From Heterotrichella gracilis (lineage: Eukaryota > Sar > Xanthophyceae > Tribonematales > Xanthonemataceae), in contig JAULBX010004777.1 of assembly GCA_032358255.1 (NCBI GenBank), positions 1 to 64,000 of the forward strand: 64,000 nt of DNA, in the 5' to 3' direction. Below, one piece after another: positions 47,401 to 58,500 of this stretch. The translations under genes were made by a program, and so were the position numbers. Positions within the stretch are counted from its first letter, which is position 1. Each line of letters begins with the position of its first letter. The notes under the pieces are model-generated. The model saw only the letters and a program-made list of their open reading frames with translations. It did no database searches and was not told where the DNA came from.

Positions 47401-47795
47401 GTGAGTTGCACATCAAGCGCGATGCGTCTCAACCTGGGAGGTGTAAGGAAGGAGACTACTTACCAGCAGATTTCCTATCCGTGTTGGTGACACGAGGTTG
47501 GGATACTTGGCTGCTCTGTCCAATTCAGCCTGCATGCATCGTTGTCATCGTCATGCCATTGAGGCAATATTACAGCACTGACCATCAAACCCCGCACAGG
47601 AGAGACACGTACCTGAGCTTCTGCCGGTGTCTTCTTCCCCTTGCCACCGCTCCGGCCGATCTACGGCGCAAACATCCAGACGTTATTGAACAGTGGTGGG
47701 GCCATGCAAACCAACTTTTGAACAGGCGCGCTCCATACCTGTTGCCAGTCAGTGCCACCGCATATCAGCAGCTGTCCTCCTTTGAATTCTGCCAT
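43311..47795 (-). CDS. RCC2: RCC2/TD-60-like RCC1-repeat protein
   Basis: Thirteen exons, 5' to 3': 47795-47739, 47660-47613, 47529-47464, 47381-47286, 47101-47017, 46842-46769, 46573-46528, 46202-46038, 45552-45415, 45031-44922, 44699-44518, 43964-43735, 43390-43311; 458 aa, phases fit. It is a seven-bladed RCC1 propeller: GGQLLICGGTDWQQIGR opens it, then YTFGRNEKGQLGQGDF, FSAGSPQYGQLGHGTD, YTWGNGGYGRLGHNVQQDEF, MYPKAYMELSGW and GQAQNGELGYGPSGKKSS. The last three are RCC2 (TD-60) landmarks rather than RCC1 itself. Animal RCC2 works in mitosis and Rac/Arf signalling; plant relatives (RUG3-like) act in mitochondria, so the cell role is open. It ends in a basic tail (APAPKRKAAGEAKGKGRGKK). Introns contain repeated exon ends. 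Confidence 0.92.
44217..44360. repeat. Copy of RCC2 exon 11 end
   Basis: Plus-strand TGTGATGCAC...CTCCGCCTGGTATTGCGCCG and CACCGCGAAGTGGTA resemble 44505-44555 (TGTGATGCACGACCTGTCCG onward, CACCGCAAAGTGGTA). A weaker third relative is at about 44034-44150. It lies in the intron just past the real exon end. Confidence 0.65.
44392..44482. repeat. CCACCA/CCACCATCAC simple repeat
   Basis: Low-complexity CAC/CCA run, intronic in the RCC2-like gene. It reads as poly-His, poly-Gly or poly-Val in different frames, which explains the odd homopolymer ORFs here. Confidence 0.9.
44825..44912. repeat. Copy of RCC2 exon 10 end
   Basis: About 44830-44880 (GCGATGCACGGCCCAGCCAG, CACTCAGCTGCTGAGG) resembles the exon 10 stretch 44938-44980 (ATGATGCGGGGCCCAGCCAG, CTCAGTTGCTTGGG). 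TAGGGTTGAGGG follows at about 44903. Confidence 0.7.
45599..45757. repeat. Two copies of RCC2 exon 9 start
   Basis: GGGGCATGTACTTGATCTGG plus ACAGAGGCTGCACAGAGGGGG (true copy 45526-45564) recurs almost exactly at about 45621-45661 and in decayed form at about 45718-45757. TTAGGGTTTCGAGTTTAGGG links copy 1 to the exon. The nearer copy keeps the acceptor CTGTGCAG. Confidence 0.9.
46300..46352. repeat. Copy of RCC2 exon 8 start
   Basis: GCTTGCACGGAGGTGCACAT, GGTACAAGGGGAGCGAGG at about 46304-46350 is a decayed copy of 46179-46228. GTTTAGGGTTGAACG sits between them at about 46266. Confidence 0.75.
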
Positions 47796-48467
47796 GTTTG
47801 TAGGTGCTAATACACCGCAGCCAGGCTTGATTGAACTATCTCCGCGCCGGTGAAATACTCAACCACAGGATGTGATGCGAGGAGTATTTCGCAAGATGGA
47901 TGTGAATACAGGTGGTGATTTTACGTACTGTGTGCCTTTACGCCGAACTTAGGATGCATATAAATCTGTTGGCACCTGTGCGAACAAGTGATGGTGCTAT
48001 AAAAGGTGAACGACATAAACTCTGTTTGCGAAAAATCCTTGTCACTCTTGTCCGGAGATACCCTAGTGGATACCCTACTAAGGTTGAGGCTGTTTTCACA
48101 TAGGGCAGTGGTCTCAGATCTCTTCCAATTTAACGATATTGGCAATCTCTCTAGCAAAGCCTCGGCACAACTGCAAAATGTGGAGTGGGTAAAGTTCTGG
48201 GCCGCACATGTCATGGCGGGAAAAGTGCCCTCACCATCACCACATACTTATGCATCAACAACGGTGACTCAACAATGCCAACACTCTAGTTTAAATATGA
48301 AAACAGCCTTGATCATGAGCAAAGGCACGAGCCGAAGGCAAAATTGTCCTTCACTGAACGCCACAGGAAACAAACGGAGCCGATGGCAATGCCATGTGGG
48401 CCACCGCTATTGGTGCATGCATCCCACCCGGGTGCACGCATGCAACTGAAAATTGCATTGTCCCTGC
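47796..48467. other. Intergenic (RCC2 5' side, deaminase 3' side)
   Basis: About 0.67 kb; contains the RCC2-like promoter. No supported gene. Confidence 0.45.
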
Positions 48468-51400
48468 CTAGGCTGGCTTGGGGTGCCTTTCGGACTGTTG
48501 CTCCCTCACCACATGCCCCCGCACCCACGCCCGCACGATGTTGCGGTCGTCCCCCAAATTCACAAATTTCTGGAATTTGTCCTCCAGGGTGTCCTGCTCC
48601 CACACATCAAATGTGGCCCCGCTGCCCAGGTCAACCTGCAGGGCATCAAATTCCCTCTCCTGCTGCAATGTGCCTATCGTATCCCCCAGCCCGAGCGCCA
48701 CCGCGCCACCAACAGTGGCGAGGTAGAACGCGTGCTGCATGACAACAGATATCCATGTCACTGACAAACGCAAGCGACATGCATTGCAGCAGCACAGCCG
48801 GACCAGCAGTTGGTCTTGCACAAGCGGCGCTACGCAGGCCATCCTTGCATGGTGTACAGCGATTGAAGACAAGTTTCATTGACATTATATGCAATCCTTC
48901 AGGTTTATTCTGAACAAGACTGTGCCAGGATGCCGGATGTGCGCACCTTGCACAAGGCATATAGGCCAGCCTGCTGAATGTGGCGGTATTATTTGTATTA
49001 AACACGTGTGATCAACCTACTTTGTAATCGATAACGTCCTCCCCCTTGCCCTCTGCCGCATGCTCTGCCTGCTCTGCCAGGCCTCCCTGGGATTGCACCC
49101 TGGTGATGTGGTGCGAGCGGGAGGCCAGCACCGCGTTGCGCTGGGCATTGAGCATGGAGGGGGAGTACCCCCCCGCCACATCTGTGCCCAGCCCTATTTT
49201 CACCCCGTGGCGGCGCACGTGCTGGACCCTGGGTGAGGGGGAATGGAGGGTCAGGTGTGTGGGGAGGTGCCACAAGGCCTACCTGGACAGGCGCACGGGC
49301 GACTGGTAGGTATCAAAGATAGCCACTCTCACCTTCTGATTTAACCCCTTTTCATATTTTAATCTCATTATCAATATTAGTTAAACGCTGCTTTTATGAC
49401 CACTGCATTGCATTGCATGCAGCCCGCACCTGAAGTTTGTGTCTGCAAAGTAGAAGTTGCTGAGTGGGCAGTGCGCCACCGCGGTCCCTCGTGAGGCAAG
49501 CAGCGCCAGCTCGGGGTCGTTGAGAAGCACAGAGTGGGCCATCACAGTCTGCACGTGGGAGGTTGATGTGGGTTCCTATCTGAAGGCAATCATGGCTATA
49601 CTCATTACTGGTTTATTACAATTGTGAGGCAAGCAGTGACAGCTCCGGGTGGTTGAGCAGGACAGAGTGAGCCATCACAGTCTGCGGGGGAAGAATGGGA
49701 GGGAGTCGTTGTGACGCAAGATTGGGTGGGCAAGGGGTGCAAGCAATGACTACTACTAGATACCCTAGCCAATTACCCTGACAGATACCCTGCCTCAGTA
49801 ACAGGGCAGTATTTAATTGCAGTGATGTCACACTTTGCCCTCCTTTCTAATGCCCTCTCTTCCAATTCGCCCTCTCTTCTAATGCGATCCTGCCAAGACC
49901 TTCAACCATATTATCCCCCACCTTATCCGTCAGCAGGCCCGCTGCATCAAAGAGGGCTGCGTCCCGCCCCCCCTCCGCGCCATGCACCTCCCGACAGAAC
50001 ATCATGACATCATAGCTCTCGCTGAGGTGGCTGGTGATGTGGCACCCGGTCTCGCGTGCCAGCTGGCCAAGCCCAGTCAGCAGCTCAGGAGAGCAAGTGG
50101 GGATGAACCTGGCAAAGCATGTTCTTATTAAAATTGAATAATTATATATTGAATTGACATACATGGGCATGACAAGTGCATCCTGGTGGCACGGGGTGGT
50201 CTGGGGTGACAGTGGGGATCTGGGGTGGCATTGTGCTGGCAAGGGGCGCATAATATTCATTACAAACCTGGGGGTGATGACGGGGTGCACCAGTGGCCAG
50301 TCCATGCCCCGCACAAATTTGATAAAATTCTCCGTATTCTCCAGGGCCTCCTGTGTGGTTTCGCAGTAGAAATCCGGGCTGTTGCGGTCCATGGACACCT
50401 GTCAATGCAGAGGGTGTTTGATTTGGTTTTCAGAGGAAATTATTAGCACCATGGCTGATGTGGTCCAGGCTAGATGGCCTGACATGGTGGTGTGGTGGGG
50501 GCGTAACAGGCTGTGGTGGCACGGGGTGTGGCAATTCCGGAGTTGAAAAGGGCGACGAAATGCCCTCCTCCATGCAACCCACATGGATCCCACACACCCC
50601 ATCCAACACTTCATAAGACCCTGCTGCCATCCCTGCCACAGCCCACCTTTCCCACGTATGCGCGCTGCCCCGCGTCCTTCAGTAGCTGCGCAAACAGCTC
50701 ACAGGGCGCGTTGTGCAGTGTGGCAAAGTAGAGAGCGGTGGTGGTGCCATGCGCCAACAGGCGCGAGATGAGCTTTGTGTACAGGTGGCGGGCTGTGGCC
50801 AGGTCTTGCATGCCCGCCTCGCTGGGGAAGGTGTAGTGGTTGAGCCACTCCAGCAGGGGCCTGTCCGTGGCGGTCCCGGTGAAGGCATACTGGGATGGGG
50901 AGAGGAGGGGAGGAAGGTATGGTGAGGGGCATTGGTTTAGGGTTTTGTTGGAGTGAGGTGACAAGGTATGCTGAGCGGTAGGTTATCGTTCAAATTCTGG
51001 CATGTGGTTGCCTAGCGTCATTCGTAGGGTTCAGCACGTTGCCCTGCTTGTCCAGCGGTGTGGCCGCCCTGAACCCTAACCCCTAAACCCTTCTCTGAGT
51101 TCCATACCTGTGGTGCGTGTATGTGGGTGTCGACGAAGCCGGGGATGAGCACGTGGTCGGGCTGCAAACGAGGGGAGCGTGGTTTGGTGGCAGAAGCTCG
51201 CTAAACATTGCCAAGATTGGTTCAGGTGGATATGCATGCATATAGTGCCAAACCACAACAGGCCCGGTGCGTGCTTGAAGGCCGATGTTCTTCCCCTGCA
51301 TGGCTCAAGCGCAGAATAAGTGCGCCGCATGTCGTGTCGTTTGGGCTGACCCACAGCAACTCGTTGTGGCTTGTGTACGTTGAGCACGAAGGCCTAGCTA

Positions 51401-51612
51401 GGGTTTTGTCGCGGCATCCCTACATGTAGCCTCTGCACGCAGCTGACGTTGTACTCCTCGGCGACCTGCTGCTCCTTCTCGCCCTCTTCGACGCACAGGA
51501 TAGAACCGCCGTTCTCCCGACTGGCGAACACCACTATCCGGTCCTCGAGCAGCTCTAGCTCGCCGTAGGCTGGAGCGTGGATCAAGGTGCCACGGATGGC
51601 GTTGTTTGCCAT
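48468..51612 (-). CDS. GDA: Guanine deaminase
   Basis: Eight exons, 5' to 3': 51612-51424, 51161-51108, 50889-50647, 50398-50268, 50108-49922, 49548-49430, 49228-49021, 48734-48468; 465 aa, phases fit. It converts guanine to xanthine and ammonia in purine breakdown. This is the amidohydrolase fold: PGFVDTHIHAPQ carries the HxH zinc ligands (about 76, 78), then GTTTALYFATLH, CHITSHLSES with another His ligand, MAHSVLLNDPELALLASRG, AHCPLSNFYF and GTDVAGGYSPSMLNAQR with the ligand Asp. The C-terminus TFDVWEQDTLEDKFQKFV is typical of the eukaryotic enzyme. The start at 51612 is chosen for the MANNAIRGTLIHAP opening; an in-frame ATG at 51627 is possible. Exon 6 is echoed upstream in its intron. 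Confidence 0.95.
49616..49690. repeat. Acceptor-side copy of guanine deaminase exon 6
   Basis: GTGAGGCAAGCAGTGACAGC through GAGTGAGCCATCACAGTCTG at about 49621-49684 copies 49489-49552, including the CTGCAGACTGTGATGGC-type acceptor (read on the minus strand). The copy would code nearly the same peptide (VMAHSVLLNHPELSLLAS). Confidence 0.9.
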
Positions 51613-52102
51613 GGGTGCGGGGGACACTCAGCCGCACCCCCTGTCTTTTAAGAAAAGGCTACGCCATGTGTTTGGGGGCAGCTAAAACGCAAGCGAAGGC
51701 TTGTCGCGTTTGCCAAAGAATATGTACGCACTTCAATACGAGTGAAGCTTCTGAGCGCCCAGTATGAAGAGTGCCGGCACTCCGACAGACTCGTTATTCA
51801 ACAAACCCTGTATTGTCACCCTGGATTTGGCTGTGCAAACTTCCATAGCTGGTTCTTCTAGCTTCACTCGACGGCTCAGAGTTGCCTACACACACCAGTG
51901 TGCCTTGAGAACACACGAATGCAGCACAGCACACTAGCATATGCATGCATGTGAGCCAGGCTATTAAAAAATACAGCGGGTATCGCCGTTCTGTGCCTTT
52001 CAAAGGCTTCCACAGTGCTTTCATTTGGCACCACTAGCCTATTGAGTCAATAGTATTGATGCCGCGCAACCGCAACTAGTACTGTTTCGAGGGGAGTTCT
52101 CG
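51613..52102. promoter_or_regulatory. Divergent promoter region, guanine deaminase / GET4
   Basis: 490 bp between the start codons at 51612 (minus) and 52103 (plus). This is the shortest head-to-head gap in the window, so a bidirectional promoter is plausible. No specific element could be assigned by eye. Confidence 0.5.
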
Positions 52103-55100
52103 ATGGCAGCTGGAGCGGGGGTGCAGAAGGTGAGGGCCAAAGGGGCACCAGCTGCTGATGCTGTGCCGCAAGCTGTTGATTTCGACGGTATGAAGTTGGC
52201 CAGTCTATGTGTCTCTTTCACGTAGGGTCAATTTCACGATTAAAGTGGAGGTTGCGCATGTCTGATGCATGCATGCTTGAGGGCCACGTGGGCGTCAGCC
52301 GCTGATGCTGTGCCCCAATCTGCTTAATTTGATATATGCAGCTCTCAGTATATATGTATCCTTCAACTAGGAGCAAGGTCTCGACTAAAGGGCAATGCAT
52401 GCATGCATTTTGCAATGCATTGATATGCATGCATGAGCCTGGTTCCCCATTTACCTGCCTAAGACCAACCTGAAGTTCAATTTAGGAACTTCGACTCCTA
52501 AATTTGACATATTCTACGACCAACCCAGGTGTTGGATAAGCTGTCAGCAAACATACAGGCAGGGAACTACTATGAAGCCCAGCAAATGTGCAAGACGGTG
52601 TACCACCGCTATCGGGCGCGAAAACTCCTGGAAGACTCTTATCAGCTAGCAGAGGTACCCCCACTCACTACCACGCCATGCTTGATGCACCATCAATTCA
52701 AACCACACGATCTTGCACATGGGTAGATGCCTTCATGCTCCGTTACAATCCTGGGGATATACGTCATGAGCGTGGGTTGGTGATTTCATATCGTGAACCC
52801 GGTGGTTTTGCTTATGGATGTGCATGATCTGAACACCTCTGCTGTACACGTGCTGCTGCATCTGCCCTAGCGTGTTGCTGAGGGTCTGTATGAGCGAGGA
52901 GGAGTCTTTGCTACCAGCTTGTATACCTGGGCGGTGGTTTGAGTCTTTGCTGCACAGTGCTGTGTACCTTAACACCTAATAGGGTTGTGTGGGGTTGTGC
53001 AGGGTAGCGCAGTGCTCCAGCTGCGCGGCGGTCAGGTCAACTGTGGGCTGGAGATGGGCAAGCTGCTGGTAGAGGTGCGAAACCCTAAACCCCAAACCCT
53101 AAACCCTGAACCCTAACTTGGTGATGGGCAAGCTGCTGGTAGAGGTGTGTGGGGCGGGAAGCGCAGTTGAACTGCGAAACCAATAGCCAATACCTCCCAA
53201 TGAATTGGCCGTACATCACTCTTCTTGAGCCCAATGCAGCAGTCCATCTAGGCATGCTTAGGTCAGGCAGGGTGGCAGGGGAAAACCGGCGCGTGTGGTT
53301 ACGTATATATCGCCGCCTCCAAGGTAGTTTCACGAGTTCTTCTTCCGCGACGCCCAGGCATGTGACACTGATGGTATCAGCCGCACCATTTAAATAGATA
53401 ATCCGTTTTCAGTTATTTGATCTTTAATTGGGCCCCTTCCCATCGCCCGACATGCATGCATATGACACCAATGGAGGGCCAGCTACACTACTACAATTAA
53501 TTGATGTTTTGTTTTCTGGGCATTATTGCATTGCTCCCATCTCCTTCCTTGGCATGCAGGCCTACGATACTGATGGGGTACCCGCCACAACCACCAGCCT
53601 GCACCGGGTGTTCTCGGTGCTGGAGGCCATGCAGGGGTGCCAAGGGGGGGAAACCAGTGGGCTCGAGCCTGTTGATGCGGGGAGGGAGCTGGTGGGGGCC
53701 ACGGTAAAGTGGGCAAAGAAGTGCGCGCTACCCCAACATCCTCACCCCCTCTACATGACGCACTCCTGTTGTGCCAAACGCAATCGAAAGGCATTGTGAA
53801 ATTGGGTATCCGCGGGGTCCCACTTGCGCCGCCTGCTACCCTGGCCTGCAAAAGGGTTGCAAGCCAGTTACGTTGAAACTCCATGACCTTGAAAACTGAA
53901 CACTAAACCCAACAGGGGTCCAATATTGCAGAGGTAGGCCCATGATGGCAATCATTTCCCTTTCGTACAAACCCTTTGCGAGCGAAAGCAAACCCTAAAT
54001 TATTAACCCTAAACCCTAGGCCCCATGGCCGCCTCAAGACCCTGACTCCTGCACGCCCTGCCTTTCCAGGACCGCCACCCGCTCCGACCTGCGCATGGTG
54101 CATGACAAGGCAGCAGGTTTTGTGTGGGCCGTGCGCAAGTTGGAGGGCCTGGGTGAGGCCATGCCGCACCTGGTCAGAGGGGGAGACGCGCAGCTGTTTG
54201 GCCAAGGTGGGTGGCGATGTGGTGTCGATGGAGGTGGCGGGGTGGGGTTGTTGCTTTCTGTCCAACCCCCTTCATCATAAAGCGGACAGTTGCATGTATA
54301 TGGAAAGGATGGACATGTTCCATTATTATTTAGTCATTTCTGATGGACTTCTGATTTTTGAAGTCCAGTGTGCAACTTGCATTTCCAATAAATGGCGAGA
54401 TTTTAGTACATATGAAATCAGCATCCCGTCATCAGCATGCCCTGTTCAGTCCTGCTTATAATGCCAGCCACCTTGCAGCTGCTGGCCAGGCCTCAGGAGC
54501 CAAAAATGACACTCTGTCCCTTCCACGTCAAATCAAAGATACAGAGACTATGCAAAGCATATTTGGATAAGTAACCAAAATTTCTGTGTTTCAGTCCTGG
54601 CGGCATGCACCGAGGACAGCCCTGGGCAGGAAGACCATTTCCTAACGGGCGCCACCCTGCAGGGCACCGCCCTAGGAAAACAAACTCCCTCTCCTCCCCA
54701 ATTGCCTGCATCAGAGACCATTTTCCACACAACTTTTTAACCATACAACAGAATTGAGCATGGTTTCCAACCCCCTGTTGCAGTCCTGGCGGCATGCACC
54801 GAGACCAGCGCTGGGGAGGAAGACCTTTTCCTAACGCGCGCCACCCTGCAGCTCCTGGGCACCACCCCGCCAGGGGAGCAGAGCCGGCAGATCATGTACT
54901 GCGGGGAGGTGCTCAATGGCTACCAGAAGGCCAAGGGGGCGGGGCTGGGGGACGCGCCGCTTACCCACTTTGTGGTGTTCCTGCTTCAGGTGCGCAGGGG
55001 AAAACCCTAGTAAAGGGCTTTGGAGGGGATGCGGAGAAATTTTAGGGCAGGTTTCATAAGGCTACAAGGGCTTTGAAGGGGTTATAACTTACAAGCCTTG

Positions 55101-55576
55101 TCGAAAGGGGGAATCCGTAGGGGATGTAAGGGTTCATCAGGGTCATGTCAGATGGTCCTGGCCCGTTACAACCACTGGGGATGCATTTCTTGCTGTGCAT
55201 GCTGAGCGCAGGCGCTGCGCACTGTGCCGAATGGGGACAGTAGACACTCGGGACTGTCACCCCACATGCATGCAAGAACACCCAACACTATATTGGGTTT
55301 CTGCATACTTTCCCTCTCCCCTGAAGCCCTTGTTTGGTTCATTCCTGTGCTGGCAACCTTATCCCATTTCCATTGCAGGCGCTGCAAGCCAACAAGTACT
55401 CCCTCTTCGCGTTGCTGCGGGAAAGGTACTCCCCCAGCCTTCAGATCGACGACCAGTTTTCCCCCTTGCTGGACCGCATCCAGCAGCTGTACTTCAACGT
55501 GACCCCTGCCTCCCCAGGATTTGGGGGCATGTTTGCAGAAATGTTCAGGGGCCTATTGGCAGGGGAGGACAGCTGA
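52103..55576 (+). CDS. GET4: GET4/TRC35-like tail-anchored protein insertion factor
   Basis: Seven exons: 52103-52129, 52529-52654, 53003-53074, 53560-53720, 54070-54206, 54784-54989, 55379-55576; 308 aa, phases fit. GET4 bridges GET5/UBL4 and the GET3 ATPase in delivery of tail-anchored proteins to the ER. LDKLSANIQAGNYYEAQQM and KTVYHRYRARK are the family's opening helices. MVHDKAAGFVWAVRKLEG and LQLLGTTPPGEQSRQIMY continue the alpha-solenoid. HFVVFLLQALQANKYSLFAL and LDRIQQLYFNVTP match the conserved C-terminus. The first exon codes only nine residues; using the GTGAGG donor at 52130 is what keeps phase. Introns 1, 3 and 5 contain copies of adjoining exon ends. The N-terminal exon is the least certain part. 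Confidence 0.9.
52141..52340. repeat. Direct repeat in GET4 intron 1
   Basis: GCTGATGCTGTGCCGCAAGC (near 52155) recurs as GCTGATGCTGTGCCCCAATC near 52300, with similar flanks and the trailing TTGATTTCGA/TTAATTTGAT. The duplicated unit is about 145 bp. Confidence 0.65.
53075..53155. repeat. Telomere-like run plus copy of GET4 exon 3 end
   Basis: Right after the donor lies AAACCCTAAACCCCAAACCC and further CCCTAA units (about 53082-53116). GATGGGCAAGCTGCTGGTAG then recurs at about 53122 (true copy 53052-53074), again followed by AGGTG. This is one of the cleanest cases of exon end, telomere-like spacer, exon end. Confidence 0.9.
53450..53486. repeat. Acceptor-side copy of GET4 exon 4 start
   Basis: CATGCATATGACACCAATGG at about 53453, followed by AGGGCCAGCTAC, resembles CATGCAGGCCTACGATACTG and GGGGTACCCGCCAC at 53553-53588. 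The AG acceptor is lost in the copy. Confidence 0.55.
54590..54665. repeat. Acceptor-side copy of GET4 exon 6 start
   Basis: TTTCAGTCCTGGCGGCATGC and GAAGACCATTTCCTAACGGG at about 54590-54652 copy 54779-54842 (AGTCCTGGCGGCATGC, GAAGACCTTTTCCTAACGCG). The acceptor AG is kept. The exon at 54784 is preferred because it continues open for 69 codons. Confidence 0.9.
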
Positions 55577-58500
55577 CATTTCCTAGCATAGAGCTATGTA
55601 TATCGGGGCATTCATGCGGCCCTTAGACATGGGTAAGGTATTCAACTGCTTGCGGCAGGCATTCGCCCATGCTTAGGGCTTACCTATTGGCTATAGGTAT
55701 GAGCATTGCGCTGTAACTTTTTCAGCTCGGTTGCCAAGGTTGGCGTAGTACGTACTATATAGCTAGATTTCAGCTTGTGAGGAGGTGCACCTCTTGGTAT
55801 TACATACAGAAGTTTTCTGTAAGCAGTGCCTTTACGAAGGCTTAACGCCTCTGAGCTGAGATGATTGCTGAACATCGGTGTGGAAACTTGCAATGATGGT
55901 GATGGAACCAGACAGGTTGAGGCCTGCCAGCTGATACCACATGGAGCGAGCCGCTTATGCATTGCCAAGGGGTAGCATACCATAATGGCTGGTACTGGCA
56001 AATATCATTGAAACTTAAGAAAGATTCTCAACAAAAAAATGAATGCACGCGCATCACGCTGTGTGGCTACCTGCCAAAGTTTGTGTAGAAATTGGCAATG
56101 ATTTTCATCGATAGCCGGCATGGGATCCACTGTACTCAAATGTGAATTCAACCGGCCATGGTTGAAACTCGCCAACGGCCTATCGGATAGGCTATCAATG
56201 ACCGTACTACGGAGTCCCTGGTGAGGGAAATTTGTTCCTGCGGCAGTGTTACCGGCCAGTGTTACACTTTACCCAGGTGCCTGGCTGCCATTGAATGCTG
56301 CTGCCGCAATGGTTGAAGAAATGTGTCAAGTTACACAAACTGTTCCGGGCAGTTAATCACTGTGCCACATGCCATGGCATTCAATGCGCAGGCTGCGCAT
56401 ATTATTGAATATCTGTTAGGCCCTCGAGCCCTGATCAGGCTGACCTTCGAAGCCCCCACCTAGTAGCCAAAGTGTACAACATGGGGGAACAATTATTGTA
56501 ATGAAAACACAATGTCATGTCATGTTGGCAGCCACTAATTGATTAAGCACCATGCAGCCTGAATTAAGCATCAACCAGCATTGAATGATCCTAACTGGAA
56601 CCATTATGGTATGATAGCCAAATTACTCAGTGACTTTACTTAGTCTAACAGACACTGGACAACAGCTTGAACTGTTGAACAAGGTCTTAGACAGACAAAA
56701 CTCACTCTTGTGCACAGGCTTGCAGCCTACCATGCAGTACACTCTTACTGCTAGGGAGGGAACCATACGTAGACTGTGTATTGTTGGTGTGATACTGCGG
56801 GTGCGCATGGCGTGACAATCATTGGCAATTACTTATAGGATAGTATCCAAGCCAAAGTCACGGGTGACCACATTGGAAGGAAATAATGGAAATGAGGAAC
56901 GCCAACGGGCCCCGTGTATTTGATTTAGTATGGGATTCATTTGTGCTTGGAGAAATATATGTGTTGTAAATTGTGCCCGGGCCTGCAACTCAGCTGGATA
57001 AAGGGCGCACACTGAAGGGTGCCACACGCGCCGAGAGACACTCGGCACGTGGCTCACATAAAGGATAAATGGGATAAAAATGCTGCACATGCAGCATACA
57101 TGCAGAGTGCATACCCGCATGATGAAAGTCATATGTTGAACGCGCCACGGCACAGTGTGCACAATAAAAAGACAACCAAATTGAACTGAGCACACACAAC
57201 GCTGAGCATTGGTATTTTATTGGGCAGCACGTGAGAGCTGCTCCAGATACCTAAGGGTCCCGGGGAGATGGTGATGGAAATAAAGGAACGGTTATCACTA
57301 GGATAAGTCACTGCGTGGACATCAGCATTATTTATTCTCCATCGGTGCAGACCGGTGCGCCAAGTGTACGATACTAGTACTAGATCATTCTGCGCAAACC
57401 TCAAGCGAACTATGGTATGTAGCTACACAATGAATATTCATATGACAAATTTGAACCCTAAATTGTGAAAGGAAGCCTGTAGTGGCACAGGAGCACGATT
57501 GCCAAGTAAAGGCCACTACCTGATCTCACGGATACAACCGTGAAATCCATTGGAAACTCTAAATGCTGACGTATAGTTGTCTGTTGCCAAAATCCCCACA
57601 GCCAATACCTGGCAATGGCCACTACCAGTTACCAACGAGACATCGCCATGCACACTGCGCATGTGTGGCATATTCTACCCTACGAGGCCCAGGGTTGCAT
57701 CCATATGGGGCCTGTGTGGGGCTGGGAACATCTCCAGCGCACCCTCTATGCAGGAAACGTTACAGAACGGGGGTTATTACCCGCACGCAGGTTCCCTGAC
57801 TCCACACCACCCCTCATGTGGGTGCCTCGCCTGCTAGGCTTGGTGCGCGACCATCGTCCAGATGGTGCCTGTCAGGACTGGCTGCATAGCTATTCTTTAT
57901 TTGCTGTTGCTGTGGCTGTCACACGGTGAGCCGGCGTGTCCCAAAGTTGGTGTGCGCACCCCATGCCGCAGTCCTCCTCCCCCCCCTCTGGTTCAGAGAG
58001 GCCTCTATGAACCACCACCAGGTGGCAGGCTGTGGCTGTGGCTCCTTCACAAACGCCACCATAGGGCGTGGCAAGACAGGGCCTGGCCCTTCTGGCTATT
58101 GTGTGGTGTGGTGTGCGCCCTGCCGGTGGCTTGTGGAAAGGCCTGCAAAGGCGGGAAGCTGGTGTGAACTGGGGCCAACCTCAGGAGGAGTTGCTGGGTG
58201 GCATGCAACTTCATGCTATGGTCAGAAAACCAAGGAGCATGAGCAGGTATGTTCAATACATGACGGGTACAATGTACTTCTACGAAAAGTGCTAACTTTC
58301 ACAGGTGGGCGAGTTGGTAAGCGACGACGACTGGCAGCCTGCTGATACTACTTTACCCATCGGATGCTGTCCAGCCCAATCGGTCCTACACCCATGAGTC
58401 AATTGCGCAGCGCGTATCGTGTGCTTCCAAGGTTTAGGGTGCCATTTACGTGCTTTGGCTGCAAACGTATACTCGCAAGTCGTGTCGTTTTCAAAGGTTG

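Noticed and set aside
57563-58345. Cys-containing ORFs that could be a secreted protein
   Set aside because: No signal peptide, no consistent frame across candidate introns, no recognisable domain.
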